From an uncultured Clostridia bacterium (GTDB taxonomy: Bacteria; Bacillota; Clostridia; Oscillospirales; Acutalibacteraceae): a stretch of 45,412 nt of DNA. The position numbers and the translations under genes are program-made. Positions 31,404-39,834 of this stretch are shown here, piece after piece (within the stretch, counting starts at the first letter, position 1; every line of letters starts with the position of its first letter). The DNA lies in NCBI GenBank assembly GCA_947170465.1, contig CAMVTS010000016.1:1-45412 (forward strand), written 5' to 3'. The notes beneath the pieces were generated by a model that did not search any database, was not told the origin of the DNA, and was given only the letters and a program-made list of their open reading frames with translations.

Positions 31404-31429
31404 AACGCCGACTGTTTCCAATCGGCGTT
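31404..31429 (-). terminator. Hairpin between the two pentapeptide-repeat genes
   Basis: AACGCCGA and TCGGCGTT form a perfect 8-bp stem with a 10-base loop at the stop codon of paralog A. On the minus strand it is followed by TATCTATG, not a clear T-tract, so it may be an attenuator rather than a full terminator. Confidence 0.5.
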
Positions 31430-32477
31430 ATAAATTTATATTCTGATTTTGTTCGGGATCGGGTCCGAGTATATAGCACCTTAACTGTTGTTCCGGCTCC
31501 GGTTCTGTTCCAAAGAATTCTGTGCCTTTGATGCAGCTTTTCTCCATCGATATGCAACTGAAATCGCAGTTATCAAAGCGCGTTCCATTAAAATCACTTT
31601 CAATGAAGTCGGCTTGAGTGAAATTGCAATCGATGAACGCGGCGTTCTTTGCTTTGACTTCCTCGGCTATCGCATTCGTGAAATCGCACTTGTTGATTTC
31701 AGCCTGATTGAAGCTTGCGCTCATCAACATTGCATTCTCGAAGTCCGAGTTGGTAATGATACAGTCATCGAAGATGGCTCCGGCAAATGTCTTATCTTTG
31801 AAATCAATTCCATCCATCTCGCAGCCTCGAAAGTCTGCTTGTTCTCCGCCTGCGTCGTGCATCCAAAGAATGTGCTTGGCTTCCATGATGTCGATATCAT
31901 CCTGATACAAGCGGTAGTATTCATCATCGCTCAAATATTCTCTGCCAATCTTGATAGTGAACACACCGTCATAGTAATTGATATCATCAAACTCAGGACG
32001 GTCACGCAGCATATCGAGAAACAGGTTTTGATTAAAATCCCGGAACTTAATGTCATTATACACCTCGTCCATATCAAGATTGTACTCTCCGTCCTCTTGA
32101 TCCTGTAAGGCTTTCTGAGTATAGAGTCCGACAATGCGCGTCATTTCTTCATCGTGCTGATCAAGGGAGCTGTACTGCAAGTGTGCAGGCATTCTTCTCG
32201 CGTCGGGGACAAACGCCGTGTATCTGGCGTATCCTGTATCGCTCGGAATGACTATCAGACCATATTTCTCGTTATCGCAAGTAAACAGCATTGCCTGGTC
32301 TACCTCTGCGTTCCTGTCGAGCATGTGAAGATATGGCTTGATATACTTTGATTCCTCTAACAGATTTGTCCGAAGATGATCGAAGTCCTCTTTGGATAAT
32401 CCCACGCTGAACCTGATATCGCATGCATCAAAATCAACTCTGCTTCTCTTGGTTTCAAATTGTGCTTTGTAAATCAT
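31428..32477 (-). CDS. Pentapeptide-repeat protein with a conserved N-terminal domain, paralog A
   Basis: 349 residues. AAGGAGGTGAAAACC precedes the ATG. Shared with paralog B: a [RK]xAxxV-type N-terminus, ARYTAFVPDARRMPAHLQYSSLD, RPEFDDI near 170, AKHILWMHDAGGEQADF, then the pentapeptide array ADFRGCEMDGIDFKDKTFAG... Both end in flexible tails (EPEPEQQ...NQNINL here). The duplication must be old because identity is moderate. Unknown function, probably cytoplasmic. Confidence 0.8.
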   Translation of the reverse strand: MIYKAQFETKRSRVDFDACDIRFSVGLSKEDFDHLRTNLLEESKYIKPYLHMLDRNAEVDQAMLFTCDNEKYGLIVIPSDTGYARYTAFVPDARRMPAHLQYSSLDQHDEEMTRIVGLYTQKALQDQEDGEYNLDMDEVYNDIKFRDFNQNLFLDMLRDRPEFDDINYYDGVFTIKIGREYLSDDEYYRLYQDDIDIMEAKHILWMHDAGGEQADFRGCEMDGIDFKDKTFAGAIFDDCIITNSDFENAMLMSASFNQAEINKCDFTNAIAEEVKAKNAAFIDCNFTQADFIESDFNGTRFDNCDFSCISMEKSCIKGTEFFGTEPEPEQQLRCYILGPDPEQNQNINL

Positions 32478-32552
32478 TGGTTTTCACCTCCTTGTGTAAC
32501 AACAAACTATACCACGTTTTTTATAAATATCCAGATGTTTTTCACCTCACTC

Positions 32553-33887
32553 CTATTTATGAAATTTTTGATATGCTTTCTCTGCGTTATCTGCTCTGCG
32601 TGCATCTTCAAAAGCATAGTCGCCACATCGTTCATATACACGTTCAAATGCTATTGCCGCAGTTCGTGTATCGGCTTTAAGAAATTGCTGATAGGTTATT
32701 CCGTTGTAGTTGCCGCCATAAGCAGCAAATTCGGATTCAATAGTCTTGCGCAAATATTCACACTGCTCCTTGATGGTCGCACCCTTGAAATTTGATGGGG
32801 CATATCTCAGACACCACTGACACAATCCGTAAAACTCATCGCCGTTGAAATGACCGACAACATCCCAATCGAGATCAAGCGTATCACCGCCGCACTCTCT
32901 CATCATATTTCCAATGATTCCCGCGGCTACGCTGTCGGAATAGCCATAGCTTTTCAGATATTTCCACACCTGAGTTGCCGGGTCGCCTGTAGCAGATATC
33001 TCAGGCTGTTTGAATTTACCATACCCTAAGATTTCCTTGTTGCCGACTGAATACTGATGCTCACACACCTTATCTCCGCTGTTTCCTTCGATCGTATAGA
33101 CAATACCATTTTCGACCTTCTTGACAATGCCTGTGTGATCACCCTTGCCGTCTAATCCATCATATGCCCAATCAAAGAATATAATATTGCCGGGACTCGG
33201 TGTTGCGGAACCGGGCATCCACTGATTCTTTTGCCTAAACCAATTGGCACCATCATCAACGACTGAATATTTCGGCACTAATCCCGATTCAATATATCCA
33301 CATTGATTTGCGCACCAAGAAACGAAAATACAGCACCAATCAACTCTTGACGGGAATCCGTACCATTTCCAAAACTTTTCGCCGCCGACATTTCCGACTT
33401 CTTTTTTAGCTACCTGAACGATATCGTAATCTGACGATGAGGAGTAGATATACGACATTAGTTTTTCAAAATCTTCCACCTCGATCGTCTTGCTGAATGT
33501 TCTGTTGACATTGCTGATGAGATTTTTTGTGGTCTGATTCTTTTTGAAACAATTCACAAGCTTGGTGACGAAGTCCTTATCCGATACCTTGTCCTGAAGG
33601 AACAGCACCGTGATAACCCTTGATTGTAAGATCTGATCGTCTGTGTATTTCTTTTTCTTCATCTCGCTCTCAACTTTTTTGAGTAATTCTTCAGCTTTTG
33701 AGATTTTTGCCCGTTCTTCAGCCGTCAATTGTGCTTCAATCTTCTGCGAGAGCCCGGCTGTGTCAACACTGATACCACCCGAAAAGAATGAGATGATTGC
33801 AATGACAGGCATTAAAATCACAAGCAAAATGACAAGAATAACGGTCAATGCTTTTTTCAGAGCGTTCTTGTTTGTGAGTATAGCCAC
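32553..33887 (-). CDS. Conjugative peptidoglycan hydrolase with CHAP and lysozyme-like domains
   Basis: 444 residues from GTG 33887. A hydrophobic anchor (about residues 14-36), a charged coiled region (50-120), a CHAP domain with Cys185/186 (VDWCCIFVSWC) and His251 (GDHTGIV), and a C-terminal phage-tail-lysozyme-like domain with Glu331 (GNMMRECGG). These enzymes open the wall for the T4SS channel. The start is doubtful: the frame stays open upstream to a TGA near 33990, and AGGAGG (33934-33939) stands 7 bases before an in-frame ATC at 33926, so the protein may begin with 13 more hydrophobic residues. Confidence 0.88.
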   Translation of the reverse strand: MAILTNKNALKKALTVILVILLVILMPVIAIISFFSGGISVDTAGLSQKIEAQLTAEERAKISKAEELLKKVESEMKKKKYTDDQILQSRVITVLFLQDKVSDKDFVTKLVNCFKKNQTTKNLISNVNRTFSKTIEVEDFEKLMSYIYSSSSDYDIVQVAKKEVGNVGGEKFWKWYGFPSRVDWCCIFVSWCANQCGYIESGLVPKYSVVDDGANWFRQKNQWMPGSATPSPGNIIFFDWAYDGLDGKGDHTGIVKKVENGIVYTIEGNSGDKVCEHQYSVGNKEILGYGKFKQPEISATGDPATQVWKYLKSYGYSDSVAAGIIGNMMRECGGDTLDLDWDVVGHFNGDEFYGLCQWCLRYAPSNFKGATIKEQCEYLRKTIESEFAAYGGNYNGITYQQFLKADTRTAAIAFERVYERCGDYAFEDARRADNAEKAYQKFHK

Positions 33888-33944
33888 TGCTATCTTCTTT
33901 AGCGCGGCTCCAATAGTTGCACCGATAAAAATACCTCCTAACAG

Positions 33945-33976
33945 AAAAGCACCAACCGACTCAGCCAGTCGATTGG
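33945..33976. terminator. Hairpin upstream of the CHAP gene
   Basis: GCACCAACCGACT pairs with AGTCGATTGGT-type arms around GGCTG-type loop (one or two mismatches). On the minus strand it is followed by GCTTTTCTGTT, on the plus strand by ACTTCATTTTAAT. It separates the cargo islet from the CHAP gene and may be a terminator or attenuator. The rest of 33888-34154 contains no gene that I can support. Confidence 0.55.
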
Positions 33977-34154
33977 TACTTCATTTTAATGTATTTGATT
34001 GTTGTGTAATTTCGGCACTCATCTCATGCGCCTTTTTTCATATATAATCCTGTTCACCAAATTCATGATTAGATGGTTTATATCTGGTGCAGGGAAACAG
34101 TTTGACTTTCTTGCCTTTTTTAGTCTACTTTGTACTTCTTATTGAATATACTCA

Positions 34155-34751
34155 TTATGTTTCCTCATATCTAACCGTGTTGTCTTGCTCGTTGTTTTCT
34201 TTCAGATATTTAATAATCCGTGCCGGATTCCCGGCAATTACTACATTATCGGGAAACGATTTTGTCACAACGGAAGCGGCAGCAATAACAGTTCCGTCAC
34301 CTATGGTAACGCCCGGAAGTATCGTTACCCCTCCGCCAATCCAAACGTTATCGCCAATATTGACAGGCTTCGGAATACCGATTTTCTTCTTCCTCCCTTC
34401 CGCGTCCAATGGATGACCGATTGCATAGATACATGTTTTCGGTCCAATCATACAATGCTTACCGATTCTGATTGGAGCGGCATCCAGAAAAACGCAGTCA
34501 AAGTTCATAAAATAATCATCGCCCACAAAGATGTTATATCCGTAGTCGCAGTGAAACGGGGGCTTAACAGCGATATTCTCTGTACAACTTCCAAGCAGTT
34601 CTTTCAGCATAGCCTTTCTGACCGCTTCATCCTCGGTGGATTCGTTAAAACGGGAACATAGAATTCGTGCCTTTTTCTTATCCTCCATGAGTTGGGGATC
34701 ATTTGTCAAAAAGGGCTCGGCATTTGTCATTTTTTCTCTTTCTGTTTTCAT
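34155..34751 (-). CDS. Maltose/galactoside O-acetyltransferase-like protein
   Basis: 198 residues. The start MKTEREKMTNAEPFLTNDP matches the usual Maa N-terminus (MTEKEKMLAGxxYxAxDPEL), so I choose ATG 34751 over the upstream TTG. The left-handed beta-helix hexapeptide region (for example IGKHCMIGPKTCIYAIGHPLD and IGDNVWIGGGVTILPGVTIGDG) and the catalytic-type His in AIGHPLD are present. It transfers acetyl groups to sugars. It is part of a non-transfer islet between the VirB4 and CHAP genes. Confidence 0.9.
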   Translation of the reverse strand: MKTEREKMTNAEPFLTNDPQLMEDKKKARILCSRFNESTEDEAVRKAMLKELLGSCTENIAVKPPFHCDYGYNIFVGDDYFMNFDCVFLDAAPIRIGKHCMIGPKTCIYAIGHPLDAEGRKKKIGIPKPVNIGDNVWIGGGVTILPGVTIGDGTVIAAASVVTKSFPDNVVIAGNPARIIKYLKENNEQDNTVRYEET

Positions 34752-34759
34752 AATACTAT

Positions 34760-34918
34760 TTATCCTTCCCAAGGCTTTTGAAGCTTTTTTCTGTCATAAA
34801 TCTTTTTGCCCTTAACCACTCTGGTGGTTGGCTTCAAACCGTTCCAATCACGGCGGCTGCGAGCATGGTATTTCTTCTGTTCTTTTTTGCTTTGCTTGTT
34901 TAATGGTATCAGTTTCAC
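34760..34918 (-). CDS. Small highly basic protein (52 aa)
   Basis: A GTG at 34918 with GAGGTCA 8 bases upstream opens MKLIPLNKQSKKEQKKYHAR then SRRDWNGLKPTTRVVKGKKI, ending LQKPWEG. About 20 Lys/Arg in 52 residues and the NxLxPxTRVVxxKKxYxRKK pattern resemble small conserved proteins of unknown function that I recall from clostridial ICEs and phages. The stop lies 9 bases before the acetyltransferase start. Probable nucleic-acid-binding peptide. Confidence 0.65.
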   Translation of the reverse strand: MKLIPLNKQSKKEQKKYHARSRRDWNGLKPTTRVVKGKKIYDRKKLQKPWEG

Positions 34919-34978
34919 GATTGTGACCTCTGGATTGTTTTGTTCTAAAAATCAGAATTTGTTCATTTAACTTCCGAT

Positions 34979-35959
34979 TTACTCTTCCTCAGGATATTTC
35001 AATCCCCATTCATTTCTAAGCCTTGTCATAATATCCATTACATCAATCGAATACTGTAGTTTCATAACAGAAGCATCTCCGCTATTAATTGCTGTTTCCA
35101 TATCTGTAAGCTCATAGTACAAAGCATCTGCCGTATTCCCTGCTGATATTTCCCTTTTTTCGCCGGTTAAGGCTTCTGTAATAATCGCTTTATCAGCACG
35201 TGGAAACTCCATTATCTCTATATAGCCCTTTTCACAACTTATCATTACTCGTTTAGGTTGCTTTGAGTGCATGGTAAGAGCTACAGTTGCCATCTGATTC
35301 TTATCATTTTGTAATAGAATAGTCGCCTGCTCATCAACTCCGGTAGGTGCACTCTTCCACTGGCTCATCAGATTTTCGGGTTTTTCTTCCATGAAGCTAC
35401 GGACAATGCTTAGGGCATATACTCCAATATCAAGCATTGCTCCACCTGCCAATTTTCGATTAAAAAACCTGTTCTTCATATCATAATCTTTGAAGCTTCC
35501 AAAGTTCACCGTTATCATCTGAACTTTTCCAAGCTCTCCATTTTCTATGATCTTCCACAGTTCCTTGTAAATCGGCATGTGCCAGATTGTCATTGCTTCT
35601 GCAAGTATAAGGCCTCTTTCATTTGCCAGGCTGATCATTTCGCATAGTTCTGAAGAATTCAAAGTGATAGATTTTTCAACCAGGATGTGTTTACCATTTT
35701 CCAAAGCTTTCTTCATAAAACCATAATGGGTATTATGAGGAGTCGTTATGTAGATAATATCCACATCTTCATCGGCAAACATTTCATCGATTGACGGATA
35801 GACTTTTTCGATACCATACTTTTCTGCAAAAGCAACCGCTTTATCATAGGTTCGATTTCCTACTGCATAAAGAGATTTACCCATTTTCTGAAGACCTGCA
35901 GCCATTTCATTTGCAATTACACCTGTTCCCAGTACAGCCCATTTTATCTCTTTGCTCAT
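34979..35959 (-). CDS. Gfo/Idh/MocA-family oxidoreductase
   Basis: 326 residues from ATG 35959; the 54-codon open stretch upstream is not conserved-looking. Rossmann motif KWAVLGTGVIANEMAAGL (about residues 5-22), the EKSITLNSSE element (conserved Lys in the EKP position), and the C-terminal substrate domain with MLDIGVYALSIV. It oxidises or reduces a sugar or sugar-like compound with NAD(P). AAGGAG is about 12 bases before the ATG. It is part of the metabolic islet inside the T4SS operon. Confidence 0.9.
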   Translation of the reverse strand: MSKEIKWAVLGTGVIANEMAAGLQKMGKSLYAVGNRTYDKAVAFAEKYGIEKVYPSIDEMFADEDVDIIYITTPHNTHYGFMKKALENGKHILVEKSITLNSSELCEMISLANERGLILAEAMTIWHMPIYKELWKIIENGELGKVQMITVNFGSFKDYDMKNRFFNRKLAGGAMLDIGVYALSIVRSFMEEKPENLMSQWKSAPTGVDEQATILLQNDKNQMATVALTMHSKQPKRVMISCEKGYIEIMEFPRADKAIITEALTGEKREISAGNTADALYYELTDMETAINSGDASVMKLQYSIDVMDIMTRLRNEWGLKYPEEE

Positions 35960-36055
35960 ATTTTTCTCGAATCTCCTTCCCTGTAGTTCATCTGTCTTAT
36001 AATCAGTTATTCTGTAATATAGGTACTCTACAAATGCCGATTTATCTTTCTTAAT

Positions 36056-36134
36056 GATAACAGAAAACTCTATGATTGTCCATAAACCTCCGCAAGAAAA
36101 TGCGGAGGTTTTCTTGGACAATGATTCTGTTATC
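36056..36134 (-). terminator. Three-tier inverted repeat at the end of the virB4 gene
   Basis: Nested perfect arms: GATAACAG/CTGTTATC (36056-36063, 36127-36134), ATTGTCCA/TGGACAAT (36075-36082, 36115-36122) and AACCTCCGCA/TGCGGAGGTT (36085-36094, 36101-36110). The outermost arm includes the virB4 stop codon. The inner part should act as a terminator; the outer arms go beyond that. Confidence 0.7.
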
Positions 36135-37983
36135 TGCCGCCTGCTTTACCGAACAAGGCTGATTTGTATTTTGGGGCGATGACCTGGAGCAGATATCGCT
36201 CGTTTCCACAGCGATAAAGGCAAGTACCCTGCGAACTGAAACGAATCAGCTGATACTCATTCGGCTCAACCATAAGCGCCTCTTCATAGTCCTTGGCGTT
36301 GATGTTGCCGGGATAGAAAAGGAAGTGGTGAGTCGGGATGGAGAACAAGGGCTTTGTGAACTCCTTGATGTCGGGAAGCAGGAAGTCCTCGATGTTCTGC
36401 GAAGCGAGAATCACGGAGCTTTCCTTTTTACGGACGCGTTTCATGGCGTTTCGGATATACTCGATGGCTGTACGGTTACTCAGAAAGAGATACAACTCGT
36501 CAATGGAAGCGACCGTGTTGCCGATGCCAAGGAGCTTGTTGCTCATATACGACAAAATATTGAAAAGCATGGCGTCCTTGAGTCGGCGGTTCGTATCAAG
36601 CAAGCCCTTCACTCCGAAGCACAGGAAAGTGTCATCAGTGATGTTGGTGTGTCCGTTGAAATATTTTGATTCCGCACCGATACACATAGAATGCAGACCG
36701 AGGCATACCTCCTGCAGAGTCTGTTCGGTATAAATGTGCTTGCGCTTTGTGTCAAAAGATTTGAACTCTTCCTCGCAGATTTCATAGAGGTCTTTCATGA
36801 TTGGGAAGTCCGTCGGTTTCTTCTGACTGTAGTCAGTCGAGTCTGTAATGCCGAATCTGGCGTAAAGCTTCATCAGAAGTATCTCGATGGTGTCAAGCTG
36901 CTGATCCGTGAAATCCTTGTAGGCGCGGAAGAAGTCTTTGAGAAAAGCAATGTGCTGGCTCAGCCTTGTGACGCGCTTGAAAGCGTTGGGCGTGTTCTCA
37001 TCGTTATCTTCATCGCTGTTCTCTCCCCAATCCTTCGGTTCGAGCGGATTGATTTTGTATTGACCGTTCATAAAGTCGATATAACAGCCGCCGAGCGAAG
37101 TGGTCAAGTCTTCGTACTCAGCTTCGGGATCCAGGCAAATCAAAGCCTTACCGCTTTCACGGATATTGGTGAGGAGCAGTTTCAGCAGGAACGATTTGCC
37201 TTGACCGGAGTTGCCAAGGATCAGGACGTTGGAATTTGTCTTGTCCTCTGTTCTGCGGTCAAAGTCCACGAGGATATTCGTGCCGTATTTATCGCGCCCG
37301 ATATAGAAGCCGTTGGGATCTGTCTTGCCTGAGAAGTTGAACGGAAACATATTTGCCACCGAGCTTGCAGGCAGGACACGCTCATAGAGAGAGCCGAACA
37401 TATTTGTGCCGAGAGGATTCACAGAAAGGAATCCTTCTTTCTGCCGAAGTGTGAGCTTGTCCACCTTAATCTTTGAACGTGCCAGTTCCATATCGATATC
37501 CGTCTGAAGTTCTCTGAGCTTCTTCTTGGACTTCGCTTTCAACTCAATGAACACTGAGCAGTGGAGCAGGATTTCTTTCGAGCGCTGCATATTAGTGATC
37601 AGCGAGGTAACGTCCTGCAAGTTGCCCTGCGCCTCGATGGTTTCGGATACGTTATTGCCTGTCGACTGGAGCTTATTCTTTCTCTCTGCGTTCTGCAAAA
37701 TCTTTCTCTGCTCGAAGGGTTCAACAAGGCGGTTGAAGATACGCAGCGTTACGCCGTTGCGGTCTGCAAGTTGAGATAATAACGCCTGTTCCTCTGTGGA
37801 AGGCGCGTACTCATGAATCACCCATGTACACCGGTAGCTGTCGCCTACGATATAGTAATTTGCTTTGAAGCTGATGGTCGGAGGAAGGATCATATCAAAG
37901 AAATCTTTTGTGTAGATCTGTTCCTTCTCATCAGGTGTTAATTCTTTCGGTTTTCTTTTGAATAACCATTTGAAAAAAGACAT
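36130..37983 (-). CDS. VirB4-type T4SS ATPase
   Basis: 617 residues from ATG 37983 (AGGAGGTAAAA site); an upstream in-frame ATG lies in the regulatory leader. Walker A GNSGQGKS (residues 257-264) and Walker B VASIDELYLFL (about 512-522), plus ILASQNIEDFLL near 545, place it in the VirB4/TraE group. It energises assembly of the conjugation channel at the membrane. A separate protein encoded upstream (38906) carries what looks like the usual VirB4 N-terminal domain. Its leader contains alternative hairpins that can hide the ribosome binding site. Confidence 0.94.
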   Translation of the reverse strand: MSFFKWLFKRKPKELTPDEKEQIYTKDFFDMILPPTISFKANYYIVGDSYRCTWVIHEYAPSTEEQALLSQLADRNGVTLRIFNRLVEPFEQRKILQNAERKNKLQSTGNNVSETIEAQGNLQDVTSLITNMQRSKEILLHCSVFIELKAKSKKKLRELQTDIDMELARSKIKVDKLTLRQKEGFLSVNPLGTNMFGSLYERVLPASSVANMFPFNFSGKTDPNGFYIGRDKYGTNILVDFDRRTEDKTNSNVLILGNSGQGKSFLLKLLLTNIRESGKALICLDPEAEYEDLTTSLGGCYIDFMNGQYKINPLEPKDWGENSDEDNDENTPNAFKRVTRLSQHIAFLKDFFRAYKDFTDQQLDTIEILLMKLYARFGITDSTDYSQKKPTDFPIMKDLYEICEEEFKSFDTKRKHIYTEQTLQEVCLGLHSMCIGAESKYFNGHTNITDDTFLCFGVKGLLDTNRRLKDAMLFNILSYMSNKLLGIGNTVASIDELYLFLSNRTAIEYIRNAMKRVRKKESSVILASQNIEDFLLPDIKEFTKPLFSIPTHHFLFYPGNINAKDYEEALMVEPNEYQLIRFSSQGTCLYRCGNERYLLQVIAPKYKSALFGKAGGR

Positions 37984-37986
37984 TTT

Positions 37987-38056
37987 TACCTCCTGTCGCG
38001 TCATTTGCAACGGGAGGTATTTATCAGTCATCCGCATTGCAAATGACTGATAAATA
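37987..38056 (-). promoter_or_regulatory. Alternative-pairing leader in front of the virB4 gene
   Basis: In the minus-strand RNA, ATTTATCAGTCAT-type arms (38018-38031 with 38043-38056, perfect 14 bp) form one hairpin. TCATTTGCAA/TTGCAAATGA (38001-38010 with 38037-38046) form another that overlaps it. UACCUCC (38019-38013) can pair with the ribosome binding site GGAGGUA (37993-37987). These pairings compete, as in attenuator or translational switches. Confidence 0.55.
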
Positions 38057-38065
38057 GTTTAGGTC

Positions 38066-38902
38066 TTATCCCTTGACGGCAAGTACCACGATCCTGTCAT
38101 CCTTCGCACTGCCGCAGCAAGTGGAGAGCGTCAGAATCTGCTGACCGTATTTCGGAATGATTCCCGTATCATAAATGGAATTCTTGAGCGCATAGCCGAT
38201 TTTGGTATCATACTTTCTCTCCGTTTCGGCTTTCAGAAAGTTGTACCAATAATCGTTACCCTTGATTCTCATAACGGAAAACACTCTGTATGCCGCCGCA
38301 CCATCCTTTGTTTCAAGCACTACATTGGGATGTGCGTTTCTGTAGCTTTCGTACTGATAGTTGCATAGGTCGGCAAACATAGTGCCGCCGTTCATGTGGT
38401 GTCCGTAAACTATGAGATTGTCATCGTCAGACGAACACCTCGCGTCAAGAAAAGGCGTACCGCTGTAGCTGTAGTTGCCATAAAAATCTTTATACAGATA
38501 CCTTTCGGGATCTGAGGGAGTATGCATGACAGGATAGTTGATGTTCGTTCCGTCAATACACACCCAACCGAAGCAGTCATCATTCATATTGATGAGCTCC
38601 GCAATGGAGTGAGGCTGATAGTATTCCGGCTGCTCATATTCGACTACTGCCATATTCTGCACTCCGGTATCCTCGCTGTTTCCATCAGAGCTGTCGTCGT
38701 TGCAAATAACGGGACTTGGGAACCTGATGCGCGGCTTGGTCACTGTTTCCTCGATTTGAGAGAAGGTGTCTTCAGCCTCTTTCTCGTTATTCGATTTGTT
38801 CACGATAGAGTAAATGCAGGCAAAAATCACAATGCCGAATGCAAGGATAACAGCGATCGTGCCGCCGATCCCTTTCCAATTTCTTACTTTCTTTCTCTGC
38901 AT
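38066..38902 (-). CDS. Class B sortase
   Basis: 278 residues. An N-terminal anchor (about residues 12-34), a linker, then the sortase barrel with His168/169 (VYGHHM), catalytic Cys262 (TLSTC) and Arg270 (DDRIVV). It cuts a sorting signal and links surface proteins to the wall or to each other. In related elements its substrate is the adhesin encoded in the same operon; here that adhesin is cut short (40747), so its client is uncertain. Confidence 0.93.
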   Translation of the reverse strand: MQRKKVRNWKGIGGTIAVILAFGIVIFACIYSIVNKSNNEKEAEDTFSQIEETVTKPRIRFPSPVICNDDSSDGNSEDTGVQNMAVVEYEQPEYYQPHSIAELINMNDDCFGWVCIDGTNINYPVMHTPSDPERYLYKDFYGNYSYSGTPFLDARCSSDDDNLIVYGHHMNGGTMFADLCNYQYESYRNAHPNVVLETKDGAAAYRVFSVMRIKGNDYWYNFLKAETERKYDTKIGYALKNSIYDTGIIPKYGQQILTLSTCCGSAKDDRIVVLAVKG

Positions 38903-38905
38903 AGG

Positions 38906-39541
38906 TTAATCATCCTTTCCGTCTTTCAAATATTGGATCCCGTCATAGTCGGGAATATTTTCGCCATTGAGACTCGCGTCGTAGTAGATGGCGAGAAAAC
39001 GTTTGATATCATCCTTCTTCAACCGCTTGATGTCGAAGTTCTGCTCACTGACGATTTTCTCTACCCTGTTGGCAATAGTTAGAACTTGATCGTCGGATGC
39101 ATTTTTGCAGCGAACAATAAAGAGAAACTGTCTTGCTGTTGAGCCCTCCACATTAAGATTGTCGAGGAATTCAAAATCCTTTTTGAGCAGTTCTCTGACT
39201 CCCTTATGAGGCTCTTTGTCGATGCGCTTAAGAAGATAGCTCTTGTTGGTATCAAAACACTCAGCCGCATCGGTGCAGTTAACTTCGATATCAGGCACAG
39301 CAGAAAGTACCATCATCAAATGGTTGATCTTGATTTCAATGTTCTCGTATGAGAGAACAGAGATGTTTGTCGGTACTACGCTGAACAACACGAAGGTGTG
39401 CTTTCCGACCTTGATGCCGTGCTTAGTAAAGGCTTTGATGCCGAGAAGATCCTGCACGGATTGTCCTTTTCTCTTCTTTTTGTTGATACTCTTAAGCTTT
39501 TTCCGTTGTGCTTTCAGAGCTTTCTTTTCCTCTTTCGTCAT
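38906..39541 (-). CDS. T4SS protein resembling a separate VirB4 N-terminal domain
   Basis: 211 residues. A very basic N-terminus (KKALKAQRKKLKSINKKKRKG) is followed by SVLSYENIEIKINHLMMVLS and SYLLKRIDKEPHKGVREL, which resemble the CagE/TrbE/VirB4 N-terminal domain. It lies directly between the PrgI-like gene (adjacent stop/start) and the sortase gene. I infer that it pairs with the VirB4 ATPase at 36130 to form the complete protein. Confidence 0.7.
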   Translation of the reverse strand: MTKEEKKALKAQRKKLKSINKKKRKGQSVQDLLGIKAFTKHGIKVGKHTFVLFSVVPTNISVLSYENIEIKINHLMMVLSAVPDIEVNCTDAAECFDTNKSYLLKRIDKEPHKGVRELLKKDFEFLDNLNVEGSTARQFLFIVRCKNASDDQVLTIANRVEKIVSEQNFDIKRLKKDDIKRFLAIYYDASLNGENIPDYDGIQYLKDGKDD

Positions 39542-39814
39542 TTATCGTTTTCCCTCTTTCCAGATGAATTTCTGTTGTGTGAGCATAAAGTATTTAGCTG
39601 CGTACCTTATGAAATCCAACACGGTAGTGTCCGTAAAGCGGATCGACAAAAAGGCAAAAGCCAATGTCAGTGCAAGAGGGACAACGATTCCGGTCTGCGA
39701 AAGAATAAGGATCGAGAGCAACAAGGCTACACACATAATGGCAAAATCACGCAGCGACCACAGCCAGAGGTTGGCTGTGGCGCGCAGATTCTGCGGATAT
39801 AAATAGGTTTTCAT
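39542..39814 (-). CDS. PrgI/VirB3-like small T4SS membrane protein
   Basis: 90 residues with two hydrophobic helices (about residues 22-42 and 44-60) and a basic C-terminus. This is the pattern of PrgI/TrbD/VirB3 proteins that sit with VirB4 at the inner membrane. Its stop codon is immediately followed by the start of the 38906 gene. Confidence 0.75.
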   Translation of the reverse strand: MKTYLYPQNLRATANLWLWSLRDFAIMCVALLLSILILSQTGIVVPLALTLAFAFLSIRFTDTTVLDFIRYAAKYFMLTQQKFIWKEGKR

Positions 39815-39834
39815 TTGATACCTCCGATTGAAAA

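Noticed and set aside
35960..36121. N-terminal extension of the Gfo/Idh protein
   Set aside because: The 54 codons include the terminator stem and are not domain-like; the Rossmann fold begins at 35959.
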